Assembly: GCA_021790375.1 (NCBI GenBank)
Contig: JAJYEB010000012.1
Coordinates: 1-13,307 of the forward strand
Direction of reading: 5' to 3'
Source of the DNA: Chloroflexota bacterium
GTDB lineage: Bacteria > Chloroflexota > Limnocylindria > Limnocylindrales > CSP1-4
Length of the DNA: 13,307 nucleotides
Shown: positions 1 through 6,464 of the stretch, in pieces
How the letters are laid out: each line of letters starts with the position of its first letter
How positions within the stretch are numbered: the first letter of the stretch is position 1
Position numbers and translations under genes: made by a program
The notes under the pieces: model-generated
What the model saw: only the letters and a program-made list of their open reading frames with translations
Databases searched by the model: none
Told to the model about the DNA's origin: nothing

Positions 1-181
1 TCGCCAGTGCCCGCTCGAGCCCTTCGGAGAGCAGCTCCCACTCGAAGGGGGAGAGACCGTCGGGACCCGACGGCCCCAGGGCGTCGAGGGCGAGATCGCG
101 GAGGGCGTCGTGTACGCGGATCCGGCCGGGCCGTGTTGCGAAGCCGACCTGACTCCCCGGTCGGGCGGCGGTGACCTGCAT
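1..181 (-). CDS. Unknown protein, N-terminal 60 residues only (runs off the window)
   Basis: An open frame reads leftward from ATG (181-179) to the window edge without a stop. Its product begins MQVTAARPGSQVGFATRPGR and later contains the acidic, aromatic stretch LSPFEWELLSEGLERALA. An AGGAG Shine-Dalgarno lies 7 nt before the ATG, which decides the start. Third codon positions are almost all G or C, as in the neighbouring real genes. No domain is recognisable in the visible part, so I assign no function. The upstream same-strand LLM oxidoreductase ends at 341, 159 bp away, so the two may or may not share a transcript. Confidence 0.6.
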   Translation of the reverse strand, partial: MQVTAARPGSQVGFATRPGRIRVHDALRDLALDALGPSGPDGLSPFEWELLSEGLERALA

Positions 182-199
182 CGCAGCTCTCCTGCTCGA

Positions 200-229
200 G
201 CCCCGCCGCCGGCCTGCCGCGGGCGGGGC
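200..229. repeat. Inverted repeat in the leader of the leftmost gene
   Basis: GCCCCGCC (200-207) and GGCGGGGC (222-229) are perfect 8-bp arms around a GC-rich 14-nt centre. They sit 19 nt upstream of the ATG at 181. This could be an mRNA leader hairpin or chance in very GC-rich DNA. The rest of 182-340 shows no gene. Confidence 0.25.
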
Positions 230-340
230 ACATCCGGGACGCGTGGCGGTTCATCGCGATGCTAGGCGCGTGGGCTCCCCGGGGGCATAAACGCCCGCTT
301 GCAGGTTGGCCGCCGACGTGCCGGTTGTCTGGCGGGTTGC

Positions 341-1264
341 CTACCGGCCCGCGAGGTCGCCGACGAGCGGGCCCATCGCCTCCATCGCATGCGCGGGGAT
401 CGCGTAGTAGCTGATGCCGAGCCGGTCGCGTCGCCGCTGCAGCTGCTCGCGCAGCTGCGCGCGTGTCCCGTACAGGACGTACGGGGTTCCGATGAGCCCG
501 GCCCCCGCCGCCTTGAGCGCCGCAAGCAGCGACGCGCGCACGGGCCGTCCACTGCCGACCAGCCCCGCGTCGGCCACGATCACGTTCAGCTCGAGCTCGT
601 CGAAACGCCGGCCGGCCGCCTCGCGCAGGATCGAGACCTTGCGGCCGGTGGCCGTCTCCGTCGCCTGCCGGACCAGCGGACGGCCGCGCGCGTCGAACTG
701 CGGCAGCATCGCGACGATGTCGGCCTCCCGCGCCGCCAGCCGCAGCATGCGTGGCCCGCCGCCGCCGACCAGCAACGGTGGGCGCGGGCGCTGGGCCGGC
801 GTTGGCGCGACGCGTGCGCCGGCCATGCGGTAATGCGGGCCGTCGTGGTCGATCGTCTCTCCCGACAGCAGCCGCTTGACCAGCGGGATGGCCTCCTCCA
901 GCCGGTCGATCCGGCGAGGGGCGGGGTCGTACTGCTGCCCGAGGTGCGCGTAGTCGGCGGTGTTCCAGCCCGCTCCCAGGCCCAGCTCGAAGCGGCCGCC
1001 AGACAGGAAGTCGACGGTCGCCGCCTCCCGGGCGAGCACCAGGGGATGGCGGTAGTCGTTGGCGAACACGAAGCTTCCGACCCGGAGCTGCGTGGTGGCC
1101 ATGGCAGCGGCGGTGAGCGCGGCGATCGGGGAGAGCTGCCGCCCCAGGTGGTCGGGAATCAGCAGGACCGAGTACCCCAGGCTCTCGGCCCGCCGGGCCT
1201 GCGCGGTCCAGGCATCCGGCGTGGTGGCCCAGGCGGCCGTCACGGCGAAGCGGAACGGATGCAT
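341..1264 (-). CDS. LLM-class F420-dependent oxidoreductase, MSMEG_2516-like
   Basis: The 307-residue product is a luciferase-like TIM-barrel oxidoreductase. Family members use reduced F420 or FMN in the cytoplasm; the substrate here cannot be read from sequence. It starts MHPFRFAVTA, close to the (R)PFRFGV opening I associate with the MSMEG_2516 family. Hallmarks in order are PDHLG (residues 37-41), RHPLVLAREAATVDFLSGGR (72-91) and FELGLGAGW (92-100), followed by the DRLEEAI and LLVGGGGPRML segments. The length is normal. The frame is open 32 codons further upstream, but that part is Arg-rich and unlike the family. ATG 1264 has no Shine-Dalgarno but has a TACCGT box 7 nt upstream, suggesting a leaderless start. 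The gene is divergent from the zinc-finger gene at 1386. F420 rather than FMN use is inferred from the subfamily. Confidence 0.9.
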   Translation of the reverse strand: MHPFRFAVTAAWATTPDAWTAQARRAESLGYSVLLIPDHLGRQLSPIAALTAAAMATTQLRVGSFVFANDYRHPLVLAREAATVDFLSGGRFELGLGAGWNTADYAHLGQQYDPAPRRIDRLEEAIPLVKRLLSGETIDHDGPHYRMAGARVAPTPAQRPRPPLLVGGGGPRMLRLAAREADIVAMLPQFDARGRPLVRQATETATGRKVSILREAAGRRFDELELNVIVADAGLVGSGRPVRASLLAALKAAGAGLIGTPYVLYGTRAQLREQLQRRRDRLGISYYAIPAHAMEAMGPLVGDLAGR

Positions 1265-1271
1265 GGCGGAC

Positions 1272-1277
1272 ACGGTA
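1272..1277 (-). promoter_or_regulatory. TACCGT -10-like box for the LLM gene
   Basis: On the minus strand TACCGT fits TANNNT and ends 7 nt before ATG 1264, which would put the transcription start at or next to the start codon. No Shine-Dalgarno and no clear -35 hexamer are visible. Support comes from the same arrangement at 2436, 3302 and 12153. Confidence 0.4.
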
Positions 1278-1345
1278 CCCGAGACCGTCCGCACGCGCCG
1301 CGCTGGCGGAGTCTCCGGGCGTGCGCTACAACGGGGGCGTGCGGT

Positions 1346-1372
1346 GCGCATCCGGCGCACCCCCGGATGCGC
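1346..1372 (+). promoter_or_regulatory. Perfect stem-loop against the ribosome-binding site of the zinc-finger gene
   Basis: GCGCATCCGG (1346-1355) and CCGGATGCGC (1363-1372) form a perfect 10-bp stem with a 7-nt loop. The stem ends directly against the GAGGTG Shine-Dalgarno (1373-1378) of the gene starting at 1386. In RNA it could stack beside or limit access to the ribosome-binding site. In DNA it is also a plausible operator dyad in a divergent promoter region. The structure is seen directly; its role is inference. Confidence 0.5.
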
Positions 1373-1385
1373 GAGGTGCGATGAC

Positions 1386-1667
1386 GTGGCGCGATGGGGT
1401 CAACCCGACCGGTGTGTCTTCTGCGGGCTCCCGATCGGTCCCGAGGAGCCGGCGGTGGGGCACGGCGAGTCGGCCGCCCACGCCGCGTGTGCCGACGCGG
1501 CCCTGGGTGACGAGCGCCTGTGGGACGGCATTGCAGGCGCCGTCGGCGACGACGGCCCCGGGTCTCCGTCGGGCCGGGCGTCCCCGTCGGCGGCCCGGCC
1601 CGGCTGCGCACTGGTCGGAGCGCTGCTGCTGGCCGCGTCATCCGCGACCTGGCGGATCCGGCACTGA
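1386..1667 (+). CDS. Small LIM-like zinc-finger protein with hydrophobic C-terminus
   Basis: The product is 93 residues. Its N-terminal half holds C10-x2-C13-x18-H32-x2-C35, which fits the first zinc module of LIM/treble-clef fingers (C-x2-C-x16-23-H-x2-C). A Gly/Ser/Pro-rich linker (about 54-72) leads to a short hydrophobic stretch CALVGALLLAASSATW (74-89), long enough only for a marginal membrane helix. I chose GTG 1386 because GAGGTG (1373-1378) lies 7 nt upstream. The frame is open much further upstream, and an earlier GTG at 1344 would add another CxxC (CARC), but that start would put the perfect hairpin inside the coding region. No family is recognised. Single zinc modules of this kind usually act in protein or nucleic-acid contacts, so no specific function is claimed. 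Confidence 0.5.
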   Translation: MARWGQPDRCVFCGLPIGPEEPAVGHGESAAHAACADAALGDERLWDGIAGAVGDDGPGSPSGRASPSAARPGCALVGALLLAASSATWRIRH

Positions 1668-1748
1668 CCGCGCGGCCGTGCTCGCGTCGGTGAGCGGGGC
1701 CCGACGGGTGCCGGCGCGTGGCGACGTCGCCCCCGAGTGCCGGCCGCG

Positions 1749-2396
1749 ATGATCTACACCCTGCTGACCATCGCCGTCCTCCTGCTTGCGTCGGGCGACC
1801 CCGCCTGGGCCGGGTGCTGGCTGTACCTCGGCACGCTGCTCGCCGGGCAACTGGCCACCGCGTGGACGCTGGCCCTGGGCGATGCGGCCCTGCTGCGCGA
1901 GCGATCGGCGGCGTCCGGGCAGGGGACCGTGGCGTGGGACCGCCGGCTGGCGCCGTTGACGGCGCTCGGACCGCTTGCCTCCGGGCTCGTGGCCGGCCTG
2001 GCGGTGCGGTTCGGCTGGGAGCCCCGCTTCGCGCCCGCGGCGGAGGCAGCAGGCATCGCCCTCTACGGGGCGGGGCTCGTCCTGGGCCTGTGGGCCATGA
2101 CCTCCAACCCGTTCTTCACGCCCGTGGTGCGGATCCGGCCCCAGCATGGCCACACCGTCGTCACCGGCGGCCCGTACCGCTTCGTCCGGCATCCGGGCAC
2201 GGCAGGGGCGGTGGTCGCGGACCTCGCAGGGCCGCTCATCCTGGGCTCGCCCTGGGCGCTCGTGCCGGCGGCGGCTGTGGCGGGGCTCATCCTCCTGCGG
2301 ATGCTGCTCGAGGATCGCGCCCTGCGTGCGGACCTGCCGGGGTACGCGGACTACGCCGGTCGCGTGCGGCGGCGCCTCGTGCCGGGGGTCTGGTAG
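1749..2396 (+). CDS. Isoprenylcysteine carboxyl methyltransferase (ICMT/PEMT)-family membrane protein
   Basis: This 215-residue integral membrane protein has hydrophobic segments near residues 2-14, 22-42, 68-85, 98-116 and 152-187. The SAM-binding end of the family is clear: SNPFFTPVVRI (119-129), GHTVVTGGPYRFVRHPG (134-150), then E188 and PGYADYAGRVRRRLVPGVW (197-215), all typical of bacterial ICMT-like proteins. Bacteria lack prenylated CaaX proteins, so the methyl acceptor is unknown; a lipid or small isoprenoid is possible. The usual Tyr after RHPG is Thr here (T151). ATG 1749 opens directly into the first helix; an in-frame GTG at 1737 is an alternative, and neither has a good Shine-Dalgarno. 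It lies 81 bp after the zinc-finger gene. Confidence 0.85.
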   Translation: MIYTLLTIAVLLLASGDPAWAGCWLYLGTLLAGQLATAWTLALGDAALLRERSAASGQGTVAWDRRLAPLTALGPLASGLVAGLAVRFGWEPRFAPAAEAAGIALYGAGLVLGLWAMTSNPFFTPVVRIRPQHGHTVVTGGPYRFVRHPGTAGAVVADLAGPLILGSPWALVPAAAVAGLILLRMLLEDRALRADLPGYADYAGRVRRRLVPGVW

Positions 2397-2417
2397 CGCC
2401 ACGCACTCCCGTGTGCA

Positions 2418-2435
2418 GCCGGGCCGCGGCCCGGC
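2418..2435. repeat. Perfect 18-bp palindrome between the methyltransferase and VOC genes
   Basis: The 18 bases read GCCGGGCC-GC-GGCCCGGC and equal their own reverse complement. The palindrome begins 21 nt after the methyltransferase stop and touches the TAGGCT box (2436-2441) of the next gene. As RNA it would be a strong GC hairpin without a U-tract. As DNA it covers the spacer next to the -10 box. It could be a terminator, an operator, or both. Confidence 0.5.
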
Positions 2436-2441
2436 TAGGCT
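2436..2441 (+). promoter_or_regulatory. TAGGCT -10-like box for the VOC gene
   Basis: TAGGCT fits TANNNT and ends 8 nt before ATG 2450, with no Shine-Dalgarno in between. This predicts a leaderless or nearly leaderless mRNA. No TTGACA-like -35 is visible because the position is filled by the palindrome at 2418-2435. Confidence 0.45.
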
Positions 2442-2449
2442 ACCGCGCG

Positions 2450-3217
2450 ATGCTACTCGGGATCGACCACCTGGTGATCGCCGTCGCCGACCCGGATGAG
2501 GCGGCGGCGCGGCTGGAGGAGACGCTGGGGCTCGCGGCCACCGGGGGCGGCCGGCATGATGCGCTCGGGACGTTCAACCGGATGGTCTGGCTCGGCGACA
2601 GCTACGTCGAGCTGCTCGGAGTCTTCGATCGCGACCTGGCCGGGCGTTCCTGGATCGGCGCGCCGGCGCTGGAGGCGCTCGATCGGGGTGGCGGGCTCGC
2701 GACGTGGGCGATCGCCACCGACGCGCTCTCGGCCGACCTGGCCGCGCGCCGCGCCGGCGGCTCGGAGCTCGGCGATCCGATCGACGGGGAACGGCGCCGC
2801 GCCGACGGTGCCCTCGTCCGGTGGCGCCTCGCCGCGCCGCGCCACCTCGGGCCGGGCGACCCGCCGTTTCTCATTGAACACGACGGGACGGCGGCCGAGT
2901 GGACGCCCGCCGAGCGCGCCGCCCGTCGGGCGCTGGCGCATCCGCTGGGCGGGCCGGCCCGCCTCGCGATGCTGGAGCTTCCCGTCGACGACGTCGGCCG
3001 CACGAGCCTGCGGTTCTCCCGCGCGGTTGGACTGCGGTTCCGGCCGTCGCTGGCCGGCGCAGGTGCCCGGGACGCGGACGTGGGTGGCCAGGCTCTCCGT
3101 CTGCGCCGGCGGCGCGGAGGACCGGGCGCGGCCGTTGTCCACCTGGTCGCACCCGTGCCCGAGGGACGCGATGCGGAGCTCCTGGGCTGCGGCTGGGACG
3201 TGCGTCCGGCCCGCTGA
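2450..3217 (+). CDS. VOC-superfamily glyoxalase-like protein (Glyoxalase_3 type)
   Basis: The 255-residue protein begins with a vicinal-oxygen-chelate module: IDHLVIAVADPDEAAARL (5-22), GGGRHDALGTFNRMVWLGD (32-50) and SYVELLGVFD (51-60), the usual shape of PF13468 proteins. H7, H36 and E54 are candidate metal ligands. A second half contains FLIEHDG (140-146), WTPAERAARRALAHPLGG (151-168) and LAMLELPVDDVGRT (172-185), consistent with a second βαβββ unit. VOC enzymes are metal-dependent and cover glyoxalases, dioxygenases and epimerases; the substrate is unknown. The frame is open upstream to 1718, but that part overlaps the methyltransferase in another frame, so ATG 2450 is chosen, also because of the TAGGCT box. 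Confidence 0.85.
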   Translation: MLLGIDHLVIAVADPDEAAARLEETLGLAATGGGRHDALGTFNRMVWLGDSYVELLGVFDRDLAGRSWIGAPALEALDRGGGLATWAIATDALSADLAARRAGGSELGDPIDGERRRADGALVRWRLAAPRHLGPGDPPFLIEHDGTAAEWTPAERAARRALAHPLGGPARLAMLELPVDDVGRTSLRFSRAVGLRFRPSLAGAGARDADVGGQALRLRRRRGGPGAAVVHLVAPVPEGRDAELLGCGWDVRPAR

Positions 3218-3232
3218 CGGCCGGGGCATCCC

Positions 3233-3263
3233 GCCGATGGCGCGGGCAAGAGGGGCTATCGGC
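3233..3263 (+). terminator. Stem-loop after the VOC gene, terminator-like without U-tract
   Basis: GCCGATGGC (3233-3241) pairs with GCTATCGGC (3255-3263) over 9 bp including one G-U pair, with a 13-nt loop. It begins 15 nt after the VOC stop and precedes the DinB-like gene's own -10-like box. There is no T-run, so intrinsic termination is uncertain. Confidence 0.35.
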
Positions 3264-3301
3264 TCCCCGGAGCTGCCGCGAACGGCCGCACACGTTCCGT
3301 C

Positions 3302-3307
3302 TACCAT
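3302..3307 (+). promoter_or_regulatory. TACCAT -10-like box for the DinB-like gene
   Basis: TACCAT fits TANNNT and ends 7 nt before ATG 3315. An earlier in-frame ATG (3306-3308) lies inside the box itself, which favours 3315 as the true start. No Shine-Dalgarno is present. Confidence 0.45.
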
Positions 3308-3314
3308 GGCCCGC

Positions 3315-3815
3315 ATGGAAGCGCAGCAGCGCATTCGCGCCGAACAGTACGCCCTCGCGTTCGAGAGGGCCCAGCTGGCGTTCATCGGGCTCGTCGAGTC
3401 GTTGACCGACGAGCAGTGGCATCGCATCGGCCGCAACTACCCGCAACGCCTCAACGAAGAGGACGAACAGCGTCCCGTCGGCGTCATCGCCCACCACGTG
3501 GCGATCAACACGCCGTGGATCATGGAGCGCATCGAGCGCATGCTCGAGGGCCGCTCGCTGCCGCCCGTCGACATCAGGGAGCTCAACGCGCGGCAGGCGG
3601 CGGAGCACGCCGCGGTCTCGAAGGACGAGGTCCTGCAGTTGCTGCGCGAGCAGCAGCCGGCAATCGCGGCCAGGGTCCGGGCGATCCCCGACGATCAGCT
3701 CGACCAGTCGCGCGACACGCCGGCCGGGCCGATGTCGGTGGCGCAGCGCCTCGAGCGCGTCCTGATCGGCCACATCGCGGTGCACCAGGGCTCGATCGAG
3801 GCGGCGATCGGCTGA
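3315..3815 (+). CDS. DinB-like (DinB_2) putative metalloprotein
   Basis: The 166-residue product is a DinB/YfiT-type four-helix bundle. The metal-binding histidines of the fold are in place: H60/H61 in VIAHHVAINTPW (57-68) and the pair H153 and H157 in LIGHIAVHQGSI (150-161). LVESLTDEQWHRIG (26-39) matches the usual start of the bundle. The family includes thiol-dependent S-transferases (bacillithiol, mycothiol) and many proteins of unknown role; which thiol, if any, is used here cannot be seen. The length is normal. The start is set by the TACCAT box 7 nt upstream. It is convergent with the second LLM gene (68 bp between stops), and 3816-3883 shows no clear terminator. Confidence 0.85.
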   Translation: MEAQQRIRAEQYALAFERAQLAFIGLVESLTDEQWHRIGRNYPQRLNEEDEQRPVGVIAHHVAINTPWIMERIERMLEGRSLPPVDIRELNARQAAEHAAVSKDEVLQLLREQQPAIAARVRAIPDDQLDQSRDTPAGPMSVAQRLERVLIGHIAVHQGSIEAAIG

Positions 3816-3883
3816 TCTCGCGCGGAGGTGCGCCGGTCGGAGCCGTCCGCCCCGGCCGGCCGTGACGCAGCCTGCGAGCCCGG

Positions 3884-4786
3884 TCAGGCGGCGGCGTCGC
3901 GCACCGGGCGGGCGACCTCGGCGGCCATGCGCCGGAGCCCGTCCGTGCCCAGGCGCCCCGGCACCCCGATGATCAGGTGGGCTGCCCCCGCCTGCAGGAA
4001 GCGAAGGGCGGTCTCGCGGGCCTCGCGCCGCTCGTGGAGCGATCCCCCCGCGTTCAGCTGCCCGGCGAAGGTGAAGTCGTCGGGGTCGCGTCCGGCGGCG
4101 TCGAGCGCCCGCCGGATCTCGTCGCGCTTCTGCGCGAAGTAGGCGACGTCACCCGGGCGGTTGCCCGGCATCACCCAGCCCTCGGCATGGCGGGCCGCGA
4201 GCGCGATGCCCCGGCGCTTCTGACCGCCCAGCCAGATCGCCGGGCCCTCCGGCCGCACCGGCGGCGGCTCGTTGGTGGCGGCCCTGAGAGGGTAGAAGGG
4301 GTCGTCGACGGTCACGCCCGGGGGCCGCCGGGCAGCCTCCGAGAAGAGCGCCGACAGCACGCCCACCGCGCTCTCGAACCGGTCGAACCGTTCGCGCAGC
4401 GGGGGGAGCGGGATCCCGAACTGCTCGTGCTCGCCCTCGTGCCAGCCGGCCCCGAGTCCGAGGATGAAGCGACCGCCGGTGACGTGGTCGAGCACGGTGG
4501 CCGACTTCGCCACCACGGCCGGGTGACGGAACGTGTTCGAGGCGACGGCGACGCCAACCCACATGCCGGGGACACGTGCTGCAAGCGCGGCCAGCAGGGT
4601 GAGCGACTCGTAATTCGCCCCGCCATGCTCGCGGCTGGCATCGCTGAGATGGTCGCTCGTCCACCCGGCATCGAACAGCCGGAGCTCGCCAGCCAGCGTC
4701 CACGTGGCCGCCATCTCCGGCCAGTCGACACCGACCCCGTCGGTGGCCGAGATCCGAAAGCCGAGGAGTCCGGGACGCGATCGCAC
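3884..4786 (-). CDS. LLM-class flavin/F420-dependent oxidoreductase
   Basis: This is a second, distinct luciferase-like TIM-barrel enzyme of 300 residues. Landmarks are GWTSDHLSD (41-49), NTFRHPAVVAKSATVLDHVT (84-103), GGRFILGLGAGWHEGEH (104-120), the FDRFE segment and AIWLGGQKRRGIALAARHAEGW further on. The chosen start is GTG 4786, supported by GGAGG (complement of 4791-4795) 4 nt upstream and the TTGACG-N17-GAACCT promoter beyond it. It differs from the LLM at 341-1264 throughout, so this is not a recent duplication. Cofactor (F420 or FMN) and substrate are not determinable. It lies 113 bp downstream of the AI-2E-family permease but probably has its own promoter. Confidence 0.88.
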   Translation of the reverse strand: MRSRPGLLGFRISATDGVGVDWPEMAATWTLAGELRLFDAGWTSDHLSDASREHGGANYESLTLLAALAARVPGMWVGVAVASNTFRHPAVVAKSATVLDHVTGGRFILGLGAGWHEGEHEQFGIPLPPLRERFDRFESAVGVLSALFSEAARRPPGVTVDDPFYPLRAATNEPPPVRPEGPAIWLGGQKRRGIALAARHAEGWVMPGNRPGDVAYFAQKRDEIRRALDAAGRDPDDFTFAGQLNAGGSLHERREARETALRFLQAGAAHLIIGVPGRLGTDGLRRMAAEVARPVRDAAA

Positions 4787-4830
4787 AGTGCCTCCGGCAA
4801 CGCAGGTGGGGTCCGTTCGTTGCTTCCCCG

Positions 4831-4859
4831 AGGTTCCTCGCTCTGCCGCCGGACGTCAA
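4831..4859 (-). promoter_or_regulatory. Promoter TTGACG-N17-GAACCT for the second LLM gene
   Basis: On the minus strand TTGACG (4859-4854) and GAACCT (4836-4831) are 17 bp apart. The -35 matches consensus at five of six bases; the -10 keeps A2 and T6 but lacks the first T. A start near 4824 would leave a leader of about 38 nt containing the GGAGG ribosome-binding site. Confidence 0.4.
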
Positions 4860-4899
4860 GCAGTGAGCGTGGCGGGCTCCCCGGCGGCCCGGTCCGGCT

Positions 4900-6168
4900 C
4901 TACCGGTCCACGGGGCCCGGGGTCGAGGTACGGGAGGACGAGCTTCGGGACGGCGATTGCGCGGGCGGCAAACCCTCGGCGTCGCCGTGGACGTTCGGGC
5001 TGCGGCCGTGACGGGGACCTGGCCGGCGACGGGCGGGGTCGACGGATGGCGACGCCGCCGCGAGAGACGGGGAGACGATCGCAATGGCCGCCGAGGGAGT
5101 GGCCGGAGGGTCGCCCAGTCGGTGGAACGCGTAGCGGTAGGCGTCCCGTGCGACGGCGGTGAGCGGCAGGGACAGGATCGCTCCAAGGAGGCCGGCGACC
5201 GCACCGCCGACGACCAGCGCAACGATGACCACGCCCGGATGCAGGTTGATCGCGGCGCCCTGGATCTTCGGCACCAGCGCCTGGTTCTCGATCTGCTGGA
5301 TCGCCGTGTAGAGGAGGAGCGCGGCGACGACGCCGGGCAGGCCGGCAGTCGCCCCGACCAGGACGGCGGGAACCGCGGAGATCACCGGGCCGATGAGCGG
5401 CAGGAGCTCGAGGAGGCCTGCGGCGAGCGCCAGCAGCACGGCGTACCGGGCGAAGACGGGATCCACGATGACCGCCAGGAGCTGCAGGCCGACGAAGGAT
5501 GCGGCACCCACGACCCCGCCGAGGACGAGCTGGGCCCGGACCCAGCGTCCGAGGGCCCGCGATGTGATCGCCGCGAGCGCCTGCACGTCCGGACGCCACG
5601 ACGCCGGCATGGCCTGCACGAACGAGGCGGTCAGGGAGGGCCAGTCCCTGAGGACGAAGAAGATCCAGGCCGGCAGGATGACGTAGCCGACGGCGCCGCC
5701 GATCACGCCGATTGCCCCGCCCACGATCGGTCGGAGCAGCGACACCACGTCCACGCGCCCTGCCCCGGCCACCAGGTCGTCCAGTGCCTGGCGGACCTCG
5801 GGCGCAAGGTTGAGGCCGGCATAGGCGTCGTCGAGCCCGCGACGCACGACGGAGATGAACCGCGGGAGGTCGTCGGCGAAGGAGGCGGCCTGGGCGACGA
5901 GCGGGGTCAGGATGATCGCCAGGAGCGCGAGGATCCCCGCGGCGGCCAGCAGGATGACGATGAGGGTCGCGAGGGAGCGTGACAGCCCCAGCTGCGCGAG
6001 GCGGTCGACGAGCGGCGACAGCAGGAAGATGAGCAGCAGGCCGACGACGAACGGCCGGAGAGCGCTGCCTGCAACCAGCAGGAACGCGAGCAGCAGCACG
6101 GCCGACACCACGAACAGGGCCGCCCTTCGCGGAGGCTGTTGCAGCCGGCGCGGGAGGGCTGCCGTCAT
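4900..6168 (-). CDS. AI-2E-family transporter (PF01594-type permease)
   Basis: This 422-residue polytopic inner-membrane protein has two helices near 17-53, one at 64-91, a long hydrophilic region (about 95-140), and clustered helices at 146-173, 213-237, 240-265, 270-290 and 312-340. Family signatures are present: ELLPLIGPVI (254-263), QQIENQALVPKIQG (291-304) and LHPGVVIVALVVGG (309-322). Relatives include E. coli TqsA and Na+/H+ antiporter-like members, so autoinducer transport should not be assumed. After residue 350 a tail of about 72 residues rich in Pro, Ser and Arg is atypical. ATG 6168 has GAGG 7 nt upstream and overlaps the stop of a 34-codon ORF as ATGA, indicating translational coupling. 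Confidence 0.9.
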   Translation of the reverse strand: MTAALPRRLQQPPRRAALFVVSAVLLLAFLLVAGSALRPFVVGLLLIFLLSPLVDRLAQLGLSRSLATLIVILLAAAGILALLAIILTPLVAQAASFADDLPRFISVVRRGLDDAYAGLNLAPEVRQALDDLVAGAGRVDVVSLLRPIVGGAIGVIGGAVGYVILPAWIFFVLRDWPSLTASFVQAMPASWRPDVQALAAITSRALGRWVRAQLVLGGVVGAASFVGLQLLAVIVDPVFARYAVLLALAAGLLELLPLIGPVISAVPAVLVGATAGLPGVVAALLLYTAIQQIENQALVPKIQGAAINLHPGVVIVALVVGGAVAGLLGAILSLPLTAVARDAYRYAFHRLGDPPATPSAAIAIVSPSLAAASPSVDPARRRPGPRHGRSPNVHGDAEGLPPAQSPSRSSSSRTSTPGPVDR

Positions 6169-6269
6169 GCCAGGGCCTCGCACGGCAGCACCGCCCGCAC
6201 GATCATGCGGGAGGCCGCGCGCTGGTGCGCCGCCTCGTCCGCGCCGTTCGTCGCGATCCCTGCGCCCAT
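6165..6269 (-). CDS. 34-residue small ORF translationally coupled to the AI-2E-family gene
   Basis: ATG at 6269 begins MGAGIATNGADEAAHQRAAS, and the ORF ends at TGA 6167-6165, sharing the bases ATGA with the permease start. Nearly all third codon positions are G or C, while second positions are mixed, a coding-like pattern. That pattern weakens upstream of the ATG although the frame stays open. No strong Shine-Dalgarno is seen (GGGGG is 10 nt upstream). No similarity is recognised. It may be a small protein, a leader peptide that controls the permease, or the remnant 3' end of a lost gene. Confidence 0.4.
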   Translation of the reverse strand: MGAGIATNGADEAAHQRAASRMIVRAVLPCEALA

Positions 6270-6464
6270 CGACGTCAAACCCCCGCTGGAGCGTGGCGCC
6301 GCGGGGGCCGCGCCGCCAGTGCCATGGGGATCGACAGATGGCCCCGGCGGCCTGCGCGCCGTCAGGCAGCCGCGCGTCCAGCCGCCTGCCGCTGCCGATG
6401 CGGGCCGGCCTCGGGCCCGCCTCGGGCCCGCTCCCGCCCGCGGCGACGGTCCGCCACGAGCAGG
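6270..6464. other. No gene seen in this stretch
   Basis: Frames here are Arg/Pro/Ala-rich and lack codon-position bias or plausible starts. This is the divergent region between the permease unit and the OsmC-like gene. Only the promoter at its right edge stands out. Confidence 0.5.

Noticed and set aside
299..1384. Long plus-strand ORF opposite the first LLM gene
   Set aside because: It is Arg/Pro-rich, has no family features, and mirrors a clear oxidoreductase; a high-GC antisense shadow.
1718..2449. Upstream extension of the VOC frame
   Set aside because: It overlaps the methyltransferase in another frame and is Arg/Ala/Gly-rich; VOC homology begins at ATG 2450.
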